Assembly (NCBI GenBank): GCA_958477465.1
Contig: CAUEFX010000074.1
Coordinates: 1 to 18,502 of the forward strand
From: an uncultured Bacteroides sp.
GTDB lineage: Bacteria > Bacteroidota > Bacteroidia > Bacteroidales > Bacteroidaceae
Direction of reading: 5' to 3'
Length of the DNA: 18,502 bases
Part shown: positions 8,440-14,902 of the stretch, piece after piece
Layout of the letters: every line of letters starts with the position of its first letter
How positions within the stretch are numbered: the first letter of the stretch is position 1
Translations under genes and position numbers: made by a program
The notes under the pieces: model-generated
What the model saw: only the letters and a program-made list of their open reading frames with translations
Database searches by the model: none
What the model was told of the DNA's origin: nothing

Positions 8440-8542
8440 GAAGTTGTAAAGGCCGAAGCGGATGTGGCCTGTTGTGTTTCTGAGACAGAAATGCAAAGCG
8501 ACAGTTAACATTCAGTATTCATTTCATTTACAACAATAAAAG

Positions 8543-9313
8543 ATGAAAATCAAATTGTTTTTTCTTCTTATGATATTATTATGCCCGTTTCAGTTGTGGG
8601 CACAAGCAGTTCCGACAGACTCTCTGAAAATCACTGAACGGGACCATTCTTTTCGTCCTTCACAATTAATACTACCTGCTTCACTCATCACTGTAGGAGC
8701 ATTTGGAGTGGCCAATCCTTGGTTGAAATCTCTGAATAGGGAGGTGCGTGATGATATTGCCAGATGGCGTAATGGGCGCTATTTTCATGCCGATGATTAT
8801 ATACAGTATGTACCCGTTATTGCAAATTTCGGATTAAGTTTGCTGGGTGCAAAGGCTAAGCATAGCTATGTGGACCGTGTATTGATTACTGCCACTTCTT
8901 ATGCAACTATGGGTATTATGGTCAATGCGGTGAAGTGGGCGGTAGACGAACAACGTCCGGACGGAACGGCTTTTAATTCCTTTCCTTCTGGGCATACAGC
9001 CACTGTTTTTATGGGAGCCGAGTTGGTACGGATGGAGTATAAAGATTCCTCTCCACTTTATGGTATAGGTGCATATACTATCGCTTGTGGGGTGGCCTTC
9101 CTGCGACTTTATAATGAACGACATTGGTGTAATGATGTTCTGGCCGGTGCGGGAATTGGTATATTAAGTGCACGGATCGGATATTGGCTCTTACCGTTTG
9201 AAAAGAAGTTGTTTGGGCTGGATAAGAAAAAGAGCAGAGTTAATCTGGCGGCTTCTCCTTATTACAATCATTTCTCAAAGGAATACGGTGGCATGATCGT
9301 TGTACATTTTTAA
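8543..9313 (+). CDS. PAP2 superfamily phosphatase, exported/membrane
   Basis: 256 aa. PAP2 enzymes remove phosphate from lipid substrates such as undecaprenyl diphosphate, phosphatidylglycerol phosphate or lipid A. All three signature motifs are present: K131-x6-R138-P139 (KWAVDEQRP), P148-S-G-H151 (FPSGHTA), and R188-x5-H194-x3-D198 (RLYNERHWCND). An N-terminal signal ends near QLWAQA. Hydrophobic stretches around 42-57, 112-130, 173-187 and 198-216 place the active site at the membrane or in the periplasm. The C-terminus ends in hydrophobic residues and Phe. The substrate cannot be read from the sequence; LpxE/LpxF-like lipid A phosphatases and PgpB-like enzymes are candidates. The stop overlaps the converging LuxR gene by 4 nt, and the upstream region holds a terminator and structured elements that could control it. 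Confidence 0.88.
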   Translation: MKIKLFFLLMILLCPFQLWAQAVPTDSLKITERDHSFRPSQLILPASLITVGAFGVANPWLKSLNREVRDDIARWRNGRYFHADDYIQYVPVIANFGLSLLGAKAKHSYVDRVLITATSYATMGIMVNAVKWAVDEQRPDGTAFNSFPSGHTATVFMGAELVRMEYKDSSPLYGIGAYTIACGVAFLRLYNERHWCNDVLAGAGIGILSARIGYWLLPFEKKLFGLDKKKSRVNLAASPYYNHFSKEYGGMIVVHF

Positions 9314-9903
9314 ATCCGGTCAGCCTCTACATAGCCGTTCATCACGGCATAAATTGTTAGCCCGGAGACGGATTTGATACCCAGTTTCTCTGTAATGTTT
9401 TTCCGATGGGTGATAACAGTGGTCAGGCTGATATTTAGCTTATCGGCTATCTCCTTATTGATGAGCCCTTTGGTTATCAATACAAGCACCTCGATCTCTC
9501 GTGCGGATAATTCGTGTTCGGCGACAGGCATAGAAGGTACAGCTTCCGCAGGGTATCCGTCATGATGGGCATGTTGGTGGAGTTTCAGAATGTCTTTGAC
9601 CAGTGATTCTTCCGGTTGGTAAATGTTCAGTGTCCGTACGGCAGATAATTGGAACGGTTGGCTTTCTCCTGCCAGAACGATTGTCTTTTTCTTTCTGGGC
9701 AAGAAGAAAGCATTGTGCTCCACATATATCTGGGCGGCTATAAAATAGTGGGCGTACATATCAGGTGTATCGTCCACTAATTCACCGAAATTGCGAAATG
9801 AACGAATGACTGCCATCGGGATGATTTTCTCCAAGATGCTTTTCAAACCGATGGCCGTGAGGGTATTCGGTTCGATAATGGCGATTTCCGGTTGGTGGTT
9901 CAT
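9310..9903 (-). CDS. LuxR/NarL-type regulator with degenerate receiver domain
   Basis: 197 aa. The C-terminal LuxR-type helix-turn-helix (residues about 131-193: ELSAREIEVLVLITKG, NKEIADKLNIS, TVITHRKNITEKL) should bind DNA as in NarL/FixJ proteins. The N-terminal part (about 1-110) begins like a receiver (IAIIEPNTLTAIGLKSIL), but the acidic pair is replaced by Glu-Pro and the segment where the phospho-acceptor Asp should lie (YAHYFIAAQIY) has none. I therefore expect phosphorylation-independent control, by ligand or protein contact or by abundance; that is inference. The gene starts 6 nt after the FAD protein's stop and is very likely co-transcribed with it. It ends in a 4-nt tail-to-tail overlap with the PAP2 gene, leaving no room for a normal terminator between them. 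Confidence 0.87.
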   Translation of the reverse strand: MNHQPEIAIIEPNTLTAIGLKSILEKIIPMAVIRSFRNFGELVDDTPDMYAHYFIAAQIYVEHNAFFLPRKKKTIVLAGESQPFQLSAVRTLNIYQPEESLVKDILKLHQHAHHDGYPAEAVPSMPVAEHELSAREIEVLVLITKGLINKEIADKLNISLTTVITHRKNITEKLGIKSVSGLTIYAVMNGYVEADRI

Positions 9904-9909
9904 GGCGTT

Positions 9910-11526
9910 TTATCGGTTTAAATAGTTTGCTGCAGCTTCGGCACATCGTTCTCCGTCTACTCCGGCCGAAACGATACCACCGGCATAGCCGGCTCCTTCA
10001 CCGCAAGGGAATAGCCCGCGTATGGTAACGTGTTGCAATGTCTCCTTGTCACGGACAATACGCACAGGAGAAGAAGTACGTGTTTCTACTCCGATCATCA
10101 CTGCCTCGTTGGTAAGAAAACCGTGACTCATCCGTCCGAATTGCTGAAAGCCTTGCGATAAACGTTTGCTGATAAATTCAGGCATCCAGAAGTGTAAGGG
10201 TGAAGATATCAATCCCGGGCTATAAGAGGATTCCGGTAAATCATAACTCAGTTTTTTTCGTGTAAAGTCCATCATGCGTTGTGCCGGAGCCGTTTGCCTC
10301 ATTCCTCCCTGTAACCAGGCTTGCCGTTCCAGTTCTTCCTGAAAGTGTAACACTTTTAGAATTTGACAATTGGTAGTTGACAATTGACAATTGGGCTGCG
10401 CAGCCGACTGTTCATTGCCCACTGTCCACTGCCCATTGTCTAAGTCCTCCGGCTGTATCTCTACCACCATCCCCGAATTACTCCATCGTGACCCCCGATT
10501 GGAGGGAGACATTCCGTTGACTACCACCTGTTCCGGTCCGCTGGCAGCAGGAACGACAAATCCTCCGGGGCACATACAGAAGCTGTATACGCCACGCCCT
10601 TCTACTTGAGTGACAAAACTGTATTCGGCAGCCGGTAGGTATTTCCCCCGGCCGTTTTTGGAATGGTATTGTATCCGGTCTATACATTCGGCCGGATGTT
10701 CCAGACGAACACCTACGGCAATCCCTTTTGCCTCGATCGTTACGTTGTTTGCAGCCAACCAGCGATATACGTCCCGTGCCGAATGTCCTGTAGCCAATAT
10801 CACGGGTCCAAGGAATGTCCGTCCCGTGTTTGTTTCAATACCTTTGACCTCTTCATTTTCGATAATCAAGGCATCCATCCGGGTTTCAAAATGAACTTCT
10901 CCGCCACAATCGATAATGGTGTTACGCATGTTCTCGATCACCCGTGGCAGTTTATCCGTACCGATGTGCGGGTGGGCGTCGGCAAGAATGGCCGTAGATG
11001 CTCCATGCTGACAGAATACATTTAGGATTTTATCTACGTTGCCGCGCTTTTTACTTCGGGTATAGAGCTTCCCGTCCGAATAAGCGCCCGCCCCACCTTC
11101 GCCGAAACTGTAATTCGATTCCGGATTGACGGTATGTTCCCTACTGATCTGCGCAAGGTCTTTTTTACGTTCGCGTACATTCTTACCACGCTCTACAATG
11201 ACCGGGCGAAGACCCAGTTCTATCAATTTCAAGGCGGCAAATAATCCTCCGGGACCCGCACCTACTACAATCACTTGCGGTTTACCTTCCACATTATTAT
11301 ATTGGGTCTCTTCATATCCGTTGTCTTCCGGCTTTTCATTGAGATATACCCGTACTTTCAGATTAATGAAGACGGTGCGTTGCCGCGCATCGATACTCCG
11401 TTTCAAAATACGTGTAGCGGTAATGCTCGGTAAATTAAGACCTTTTTCCTTTGATAAATATTCTTTCAATCGCTGCTCGTTGGCGGCAATTTCGGGGAGT
11501 AAACGTAACTGGTATTCTTGTATCAT
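9910..11526 (-). CDS. FAD-dependent dehydrogenase-like protein (COG2509 type) carrying an in-frame repeat insertion
   Basis: 538 aa. A Rossmann FAD-binding motif GAGPGG lies at residues 89-94 (VIVVGAGPGGLFAALKL), preceded by an 80-residue N-terminal domain typical of this family. FGEGGAGAYSDGKLYTR, ILATGHSARDVY, CMCPGGFVVPA and the C-terminal GLFPCGEGAGYAGGIVSAG are characteristic of the group annotated as uncharacterised FAD-dependent dehydrogenases. The substrate is unknown to me. Residues 363-388 do not look like the family: they are encoded by a 78-bp repeat described separately, placed between EIQPEDL and KVLHFQEELERQAW. The frame is kept, so the protein may tolerate a surface loop there. 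The start ATG at 11524-11526 is touched by the end of an inverted repeat of the upstream GxxExxY element. A LuxR-type gene follows after 6 nt. Confidence 0.88.
   Translation of the reverse strand: MIQEYQLRLLPEIAANEQRLKEYLSKEKGLNLPSITATRILKRSIDARQRTVFINLKVRVYLNEKPEDNGYEETQYNNVEGKPQVIVVGAGPGGLFAALKLIELGLRPVIVERGKNVRERKKDLAQISREHTVNPESNYSFGEGGAGAYSDGKLYTRSKKRGNVDKILNVFCQHGASTAILADAHPHIGTDKLPRVIENMRNTIIDCGGEVHFETRMDALIIENEEVKGIETNTGRTFLGPVILATGHSARDVYRWLAANNVTIEAKGIAVGVRLEHPAECIDRIQYHSKNGRGKYLPAAEYSFVTQVEGRGVYSFCMCPGGFVVPAASGPEQVVVNGMSPSNRGSRWSNSGMVVEIQPEDLDNGQWTVGNEQSAAQPNCQLSTTNCQILKVLHFQEELERQAWLQGGMRQTAPAQRMMDFTRKKLSYDLPESSYSPGLISSPLHFWMPEFISKRLSQGFQQFGRMSHGFLTNEAVMIGVETRTSSPVRIVRDKETLQHVTIRGLFPCGEGAGYAGGIVSAGVDGERCAEAAANYLNR
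10363..10440. repeat. 78-bp palindromic repeat inserted in frame in the FAD gene
   Basis: One half consists of TTGACAATTG-type repeats (10363-10392), the centre is a perfect 12-bp palindrome GGCTGCGCAGCC (10394-10405), and the other half is GCCCACTG/TCCACTG/GCCCATTG-type repeats (10411-10440). The ends are inverted (GACAAT 10365-10370, ATTGTC 10435-10440). Low-complexity units like these recur between genes in Bacteroides genomes, as far as I recall. The length is exactly 26 codons and there is no stop in the gene's frame. It encodes a stretch rich in Gln, Asn, Ser, Thr and Cys. Confidence 0.7.
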
Positions 11527-11560
11527 GATTCACCACAGAGTAACACAGAGTTTCACTGAG
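11525..11560. repeat. Left inverted repeat of the GxxExxY unit
   Basis: 36 bp beginning ATGATTCACC. It matches the reverse complement of 12073-12108 at 34 of 36 positions. Three 10-bp sub-repeats of the type nnnCACAGAG run in helical phase (11531-11540, 11541-11550, 11551-11560), which suggests protein-binding sites. A T7 run follows at 11563-11569. Confidence 0.85.
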
Positions 11561-11571
11561 TCTTTTTTTGG

Positions 11572-11943
11572 TTAAACAATATATCTTTTTATCCCTTCTT
11601 TGAGGCTTTTCACATTAAAATTAATAAGTAATCCATGCCTGATATGAGATAATTTTAAATAGGTAATTAATTGTGCTGTATGAATAGGAAGTAGGTCTTC
11701 TATTGCTTTTAGTACTACAACAACTGAGTTATTTACGACAATATCTAATCTGTATCCTGCATTGACTTTGATGCCTTTATATATGATAGGCAGAGCTTTC
11801 TGTTTTTCAACTTGCAGATCACACTGAATAAGTTCATGGCACAGACATTCCTCATAAGTACTTTCCAATAGGCCCGGCCCTAATATTGTATGTACTTCAT
11901 AGGCTTTCTTTAATATTAATCCGGTCAATTCATTTATTTCCAT
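11572..11943 (-). CDS. GxxExxY protein (PD-(D/E)XK nuclease-like), active-site Glu replaced by Val
   Basis: 123 aa, the usual length for this family. The naming motif is G24-L-L-E27-S-T-Y30 (GPGLLESTYEECL). The rest follows family order: GYRLD67IVV, then a beta-strand, VLK79AIE, and a C-terminal QLITYLKLSHIRHGLLINF and VKSLKEGIKR. Pfam groups these proteins with PD-(D/E)XK nucleases; no biological role is settled to my knowledge. In typical members the second strand reads (I/V)ELKAVE, giving the acidic residue of the (D/E)xK pair. Here that residue is Val77 (GTA at 11713-11715), one A-to-T change from Glu GAA. Catalysis may be lost, or this copy may be decaying or have a binding-only role. 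The gene lies inside inverted repeats, starts next to a 26-bp tandem array, and is on the same strand as radA and the FAD gene. Confidence 0.85.
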   Translation of the reverse strand: MEINELTGLILKKAYEVHTILGPGLLESTYEECLCHELIQCDLQVEKQKALPIIYKGIKVNAGYRLDIVVNNSVVVVLKAIEDLLPIHTAQLITYLKLSHIRHGLLINFNVKSLKEGIKRYIV

Positions 11944-11949
11944 ATTGTC

Positions 11950-12079
11950 GTTTTTCGTAAATACTCCATATTATTGTTCTCCGTAAATATTCTATATCAT
12001 TGTTTTTCGTAAATACTCCATCTTGTTGTTCTCCGTAAATACTCCATATTATTGTTTTTTTTAAAATAAATACTCTGTG
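11950..12079. repeat. 26-bp tandem repeat array (4 full copies and a degenerate fifth)
   Basis: Units lie at 11950-11975, 11976-12001, 12002-12027 and 12028-12053; a degenerate fifth runs from 12054 into the right inverted repeat. Units 1 and 3 start GTTTTTCGTAAATACTCC and units 2 and 4 start GTTCTCCGTAAATA, so the array also has a 52-bp higher-order period. Repeat-like sequence (CCATATT) continues over the GxxExxY start codon, as if the gene's ATG derived from a unit. There are no unique spacers. Confidence 0.85.
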
Positions 12080-12108
12080 AAACTCTGTGTTACCCTGTGG
12101 TGAATCAT
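12073..12108. repeat. Right inverted repeat of the GxxExxY unit
   Basis: 36 bp, inverted relative to 11525-11560, with two mismatches. It has the same 10-bp internal periodicity (CTCTGTGAAA, CTCTGTGTTA, CCCTGTGGTG). The final bases overlap the radA stop codon (TGA on the minus strand at 12105-12107). Confidence 0.85.
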
Positions 12109-13472
12109 CCGAAGAGCGCCCTGAACGCCTCCTCCACCTTTCTAACCGGCACCAGTTCTATTTTTAATTTCTTTGTCTCGATTCCCTGCAAATTGTATTT
12201 GGGTAGTAGAAAACGTTTGAAGCCCAACTTTTCGGCTTCTCCTATACGCTGTTCGATTCTGTTTACCGGGCGTATTTCTCCGGACAGACCGATTTCTCCG
12301 GCCATGCAGACTTCCGGTTCGATGGCGGCATCCATATTGGATGAGAGGATAGCGCTGATTACGGCGAGGTCGATGGCGGGGTCGTTGACTTTCAATCCTC
12401 CGGCTATGTTGAGGAATACATCCTTCTGTGCCAACTTGAATCCTACCCGTTTTTCGAGTACAGCCAGCAGCATGTTCATTCGCCGGATGTCGAAACCGGT
12501 GGCAGAACGTTGCGGATTGCCGTATACGGCAGAGCTTACCAGTGCCTGGGTCTCGATAAGAAACGGACGTACCCCTTCGATGGCGGATGCTATGGCTACA
12601 CCACTCATGCCTTCGTGATCTTGTGAGAGCAATAGTTCCGACGGGTTACTGACCTGGCGGAGTCCGTCTTGGCGCATTTCATAAATTCCCAGTTCGGCTG
12701 TACTTCCGAAACGGTTCTTGATACTTCGCAGGATGCGGTACATGTAATGTTGGTCGCCCTCAAACTGAAGTACAGTGTCAACAATGTGTTCCAGCACTTT
12801 AGGTCCGGCGATACTGCCTTCTTTATTTATATGCCCGATCAGCAAGACCGGAGTATGCGTCTCTTTGGCAAAGCGGAGGATGGAGGCCGAACACTCGCGC
12901 ACCTGGGCGATACTGCCGGGAGATGATTCGATGTTTTCCGTAGAAATGGTTTGTATGGAATCGATGATAACTAAATCGGGACGGGTATTCTTTATATGGA
13001 CAAAAATCTGTTCCAGGGAAGTTTCGCAGACAATCAGGCAATCGCTGGATGTATTCGTCAGGCGGTCGGCGCGTAATTTCAATTGCCGGGCGCTCTCTTC
13101 ACCGGAGATATACAGAATCCGTCTTTCGGGCATTCGCAGTACGGTTTGGAGTACGAGGGTCGATTTCCCGATGCCCGGCTCACCGCCTATCAGAACCAAA
13201 GAACCCGGCACAAGTCCGCCGCCCAACACCCGGTTCAACTCTTCATCGTGCATATCGATACGCGGCTCATCATCCGCTTCTATTTCATTTAGAGTGACCG
13301 GTTTGGCTTTGGCCGTTTCAATACCTGATACCGGTCTTCGGCTGGCAGGTTCTTTGCGTATAATTTCTTCTACATACGTATTCCATTCGCCACACGACGG
13401 ACACTTTCCTACCCATTTAGGGGACTCTTGTCCGCAGTTACTGCACACATATACGGTCTTCTCTTTTGCCAT
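12105..13472 (-). CDS. radA: DNA repair protein RadA
   Basis: 455 aa from the ATG at 13472 (MAKEKTVYVC), which fits the family length of about 455-460; the frame extends upstream but that part has no family similarity. RadA is a RecA-like ATPase that drives branch migration during recombinational repair. Visible features are an N-terminal C4 zinc finger (C10, C13, C24, C27: CSNCGQESPKWVGKCPSCGEW), Walker A GGEPGIGKST with K103, Walker B LVIIDSIQT, the RadA signature KNRFG at 252-256, and a Lon-like C-terminal domain (about 280-455). A TAnnTTTG box lies about 30 nt upstream. The stop codon lies inside the right inverted repeat of the GxxExxY unit, so the last codons are intact but the 3' flank is replaced by that unit. 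Confidence 0.96.
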   Translation of the reverse strand: MAKEKTVYVCSNCGQESPKWVGKCPSCGEWNTYVEEIIRKEPASRRPVSGIETAKAKPVTLNEIEADDEPRIDMHDEELNRVLGGGLVPGSLVLIGGEPGIGKSTLVLQTVLRMPERRILYISGEESARQLKLRADRLTNTSSDCLIVCETSLEQIFVHIKNTRPDLVIIDSIQTISTENIESSPGSIAQVRECSASILRFAKETHTPVLLIGHINKEGSIAGPKVLEHIVDTVLQFEGDQHYMYRILRSIKNRFGSTAELGIYEMRQDGLRQVSNPSELLLSQDHEGMSGVAIASAIEGVRPFLIETQALVSSAVYGNPQRSATGFDIRRMNMLLAVLEKRVGFKLAQKDVFLNIAGGLKVNDPAIDLAVISAILSSNMDAAIEPEVCMAGEIGLSGEIRPVNRIEQRIGEAEKLGFKRFLLPKYNLQGIETKKLKIELVPVRKVEEAFRALFG

Positions 13473-13501
13473 TCTTTTTTGTCCTTCTTTTATAAGATGG
13501 A

Positions 13502-13509
13502 CAAAAATA
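13502..13509 (-). promoter_or_regulatory. Probable radA promoter -7 box
   Basis: On the minus strand this reads TATTTTTG, matching TAnnTTTG, 30 nt before the radA ATG. I see no clear TTTG at the -33 position. The box lies between the ansA-radA hairpin and radA, so radA can be transcribed independently of ansA. Confidence 0.45.
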
Positions 13510-13534
13510 CGGATATTACAGCACAGATGATGCA

Positions 13535-13579
13535 GATCGGCACAGATTATTTTCTTAAAAGTCATAATCTGTACCGATC
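13535..13579 (-). repeat. 16-bp inverted repeat between ansA and radA (possible terminator or repeat element)
   Basis: 13535-13550 pairs with 13564-13579 around a 13-nt loop. The only non-Watson-Crick position is C·A on the + strand, which becomes a G-U pair in minus-strand RNA, favouring a role in the ansA transcript. No T run follows. The GCACAGAT word of its arm occurs again just outside (13521-13528), which also suggests a dispersed repeat. Confidence 0.55.
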
Positions 13580-13596
13580 GGTACAATCTTGCCGCA

Positions 13597-14634
13597 TTAT
13601 AAAGTGATTTCTCCGGCTATCGGACGGTTCATCCGTTCGCGGATTTCTTCGGGTGTGTAGCCGTGTCCCAACAGGAACATTAATTTGGTGACTGCTGATT
13701 CCGTTGTACTGTCATATCCGCTGACGATGCCGGCTTGCAACAGATGATAACCGGTTTCGTACCGTTCCATCTCCACAGTTCCGGCACTGCATTGGGTGAC
13801 GTTGACAATTACGATGCCCCGTGCACTTGCTTCGCGCAGCAGGCGGAGGAACCATTGCTTGCGGGGAGCATTACCCGAACCATAGGTTTCCAGTACCACC
13901 GCACGCAGCCCGTCGATGGAGAGGGTGGCTGCCACCACGTTTTCGTGTATGCCCGGAAAGAGTTTCAGTACGGCTATATTAGTATCCAGCAGGTAGTGGG
14001 GCTTCAATTCCTGTTTCTCACGGCTGTGATGAATCTGCGAATGGTTATATTTGATGTGTATGCCTGCTTCCGCCAGCACAGGATAATTGAAAGAGCGGAA
14101 AGCATTGAAGTTTTCTGCATTTATTTTGGTGGTCCGATTGCCACGCATCAGATGATTTTCGAAAAAAATACATACTTCAGGCACGAGCGGCCTTCCGTCG
14201 GCGTCTTGGGCGGATGCTATCTCAATGCTGGTCATCAGGTTTTCTTTGCCGTCTGTACGCAGCACACCGATGGGAAGCTGCGAACCGGTGAGAATGACCG
14301 GTTTGTTCAGTCCTTCAAGCATGAAACTCAGTGCAGAGGCGGTGTATGCCATTGTATCCGTACCGTGAAGGATGACAAAACCGTTGAATCTGTCGTAATT
14401 ATCACAAATGATTTTTACCAGTTTGCGCCATGCTTCCGGTTCCATGTCCGATGAGTCTATGGGAGGATCAAACTGATAAGAGTCGATCGTACAGTTGGAT
14501 TTCCGTAATTCGGGGACATGTTTTTGCAACTGCTCGAAGTTGAAGTTTTCGAGCGCTCCGGTTTCTGCATTTTCTATCATTCCAATTGTTCCACCGGTAT
14601 AAATTATCAATACGGAAGTATTTGATGCGTTCAT
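13597..14634 (-). CDS. ansA: Type I (cytoplasmic) L-asparaginase
   Basis: 345 aa, close to E. coli AnsA (338 aa). It hydrolyses L-asparagine to aspartate and ammonia. Catalytic elements are visible: YTGGTIGM with nucleophile Thr16, HGTDTMAYTASALSFML with Thr92-Asp93, and RGNRTTKIN with Lys170. There is no signal peptide, so it is cytosolic. The ATG at 14634 is the first plausible start and lies close to a Bacteroides-type promoter. It faces the thr locus across a shared 400-bp upstream region. That is a sensible pairing, since its product aspartate is the substrate of ThrA, but joint regulation is not shown by the sequence. Confidence 0.95.
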   Translation of the reverse strand: MNASNTSVLIIYTGGTIGMIENAETGALENFNFEQLQKHVPELRKSNCTIDSYQFDPPIDSSDMEPEAWRKLVKIICDNYDRFNGFVILHGTDTMAYTASALSFMLEGLNKPVILTGSQLPIGVLRTDGKENLMTSIEIASAQDADGRPLVPEVCIFFENHLMRGNRTTKINAENFNAFRSFNYPVLAEAGIHIKYNHSQIHHSREKQELKPHYLLDTNIAVLKLFPGIHENVVAATLSIDGLRAVVLETYGSGNAPRKQWFLRLLREASARGIVIVNVTQCSAGTVEMERYETGYHLLQAGIVSGYDSTTESAVTKLMFLLGHGYTPEEIRERMNRPIAGEITL

Positions 14635-14661
14635 AGACGTTTGTTATGCGATTATCTACTG

Positions 14662-14696
14662 CAAAGATAATTATATATCTTATATAATCTAACAAA
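14662..14696 (-). promoter_or_regulatory. Probable ansA promoter
   Basis: On the minus strand the -7 box TATCTTTG is at 14662-14669 and TTTG is at 14693-14696, with a 23-nt spacer (slightly long). The predicted RNA start near 14655 leaves a leader of about 20 nt. Confidence 0.5.
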
Positions 14697-14798
14697 ATGT
14701 CAGAAAACTGCCGTTTGATTCTTGACGGTCCCAGATTTCTGAAAATCTTTTTATTAGAAAATAATCGTAAAAAGTGATAGATTGAACGTTTTTATTGT

Positions 14799-14806
14799 TA
14801 CTTTTG
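14799..14806 (+). promoter_or_regulatory. Probable thr operon promoter -7 box
   Basis: TACTTTTG matches TAnnTTTG and lies 30 nt before the leader peptide ATG. A canonical TTTG at -33 is not visible; the nearest TTG (14782-14784) is too close. Confidence 0.45.
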
Positions 14807-14836
14807 CGACATCTTATCAAACAGTAACGAGAAACA

Positions 14837-14902
14837 ATGACTATGATGAAGTACTATCCGCATACAGTCACATCCATGTGCACCATGACCCTTAGGGGTT
14901 GA
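14837..14902 (+). CDS. thrL: Thr/Met-rich thr operon leader peptide
   Basis: A 21-codon ORF (residues 1-12 MTMMKYYPHTVT, ending TMTLRG, then TGA) begins 30 nt after a -7 box and lies 132 nt before thrA. Five codons are Thr and five are Met (start included), with Thr at 2, 10, 12, 16 and 18. That is far above chance and fits ribosome-mediated attenuation sensing threonine, perhaps methionine as well; both derive from the aspartate made available by this pathway. It is too short for most gene finders. The peptide itself is probably unstable and without function. The reading frame is direct observation; its role is inferred by analogy with ThrL of enterobacteria. Confidence 0.7.
   Translation: MTMMKYYPHTVTSMCTMTLRG

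Larger units (their letters stand above)
7750..8542. other. 793-bp intergenic region with structured elements
   Basis: No convincing protein gene. The left part (7750-8000) is AT-rich and I see nothing clear in it, including no good promoter for the PL6 gene. From 8002 rightwards there is a Bacteroides-type promoter, a rod-like inverted repeat, a third copy of the motif found in its arms, and an intrinsic terminator, listed separately. The last 100 nt before the PAP2 start show no obvious TAnnTTTG box. Confidence 0.6.
11525..12108. mobile_element. 584-bp GxxExxY-encoding unit bounded by 36-bp inverted repeats
   Basis: The unit consists of inverted repeats at both ends, one minus-strand gene for a GxxExxY (PD-(D/E)XK-like) protein, and a 26-bp tandem array between that gene's start and the right inverted repeat. 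It sits precisely in the radA-FAD junction: the right end includes the radA stop codon and the left end reaches into the FAD start codon. No transposase is present. Whether it moves is inference from its shape and fit. If the repeat core starts at GATTCACC, the flanks are compatible with a 2-bp AT duplication, which is too short to be proof. Confidence 0.5.

Noticed and set aside
7873..8487. TGTCTCA (7873-7879) and TGAGACA (8481-8487) as ends of an insertion sequence
   Set aside because: Only 7 bp match over 600 bp of AT-rich DNA, there is no transposase ORF between them, and no target duplication is seen.
11950..12079. Possible CRISPR array
   Set aside because: The 26-bp units are directly abutting with no unique spacers, and no cas genes are near. 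The same holds for 17510-17636.
12775..13530. 251-codon + strand ORF opposite radA, and a 239-codon one at 13735-14454 opposite ansA
   Set aside because: Both are antisense shadows of well-conserved genes. Their translations show no domain or family pattern.
14733..14752. AGATTT-CTGA-AAATCT followed by T4 as a terminator
   Set aside because: It is a six-pair AT-rich stem in a divergent promoter region with nothing upstream to terminate; chance is likely.
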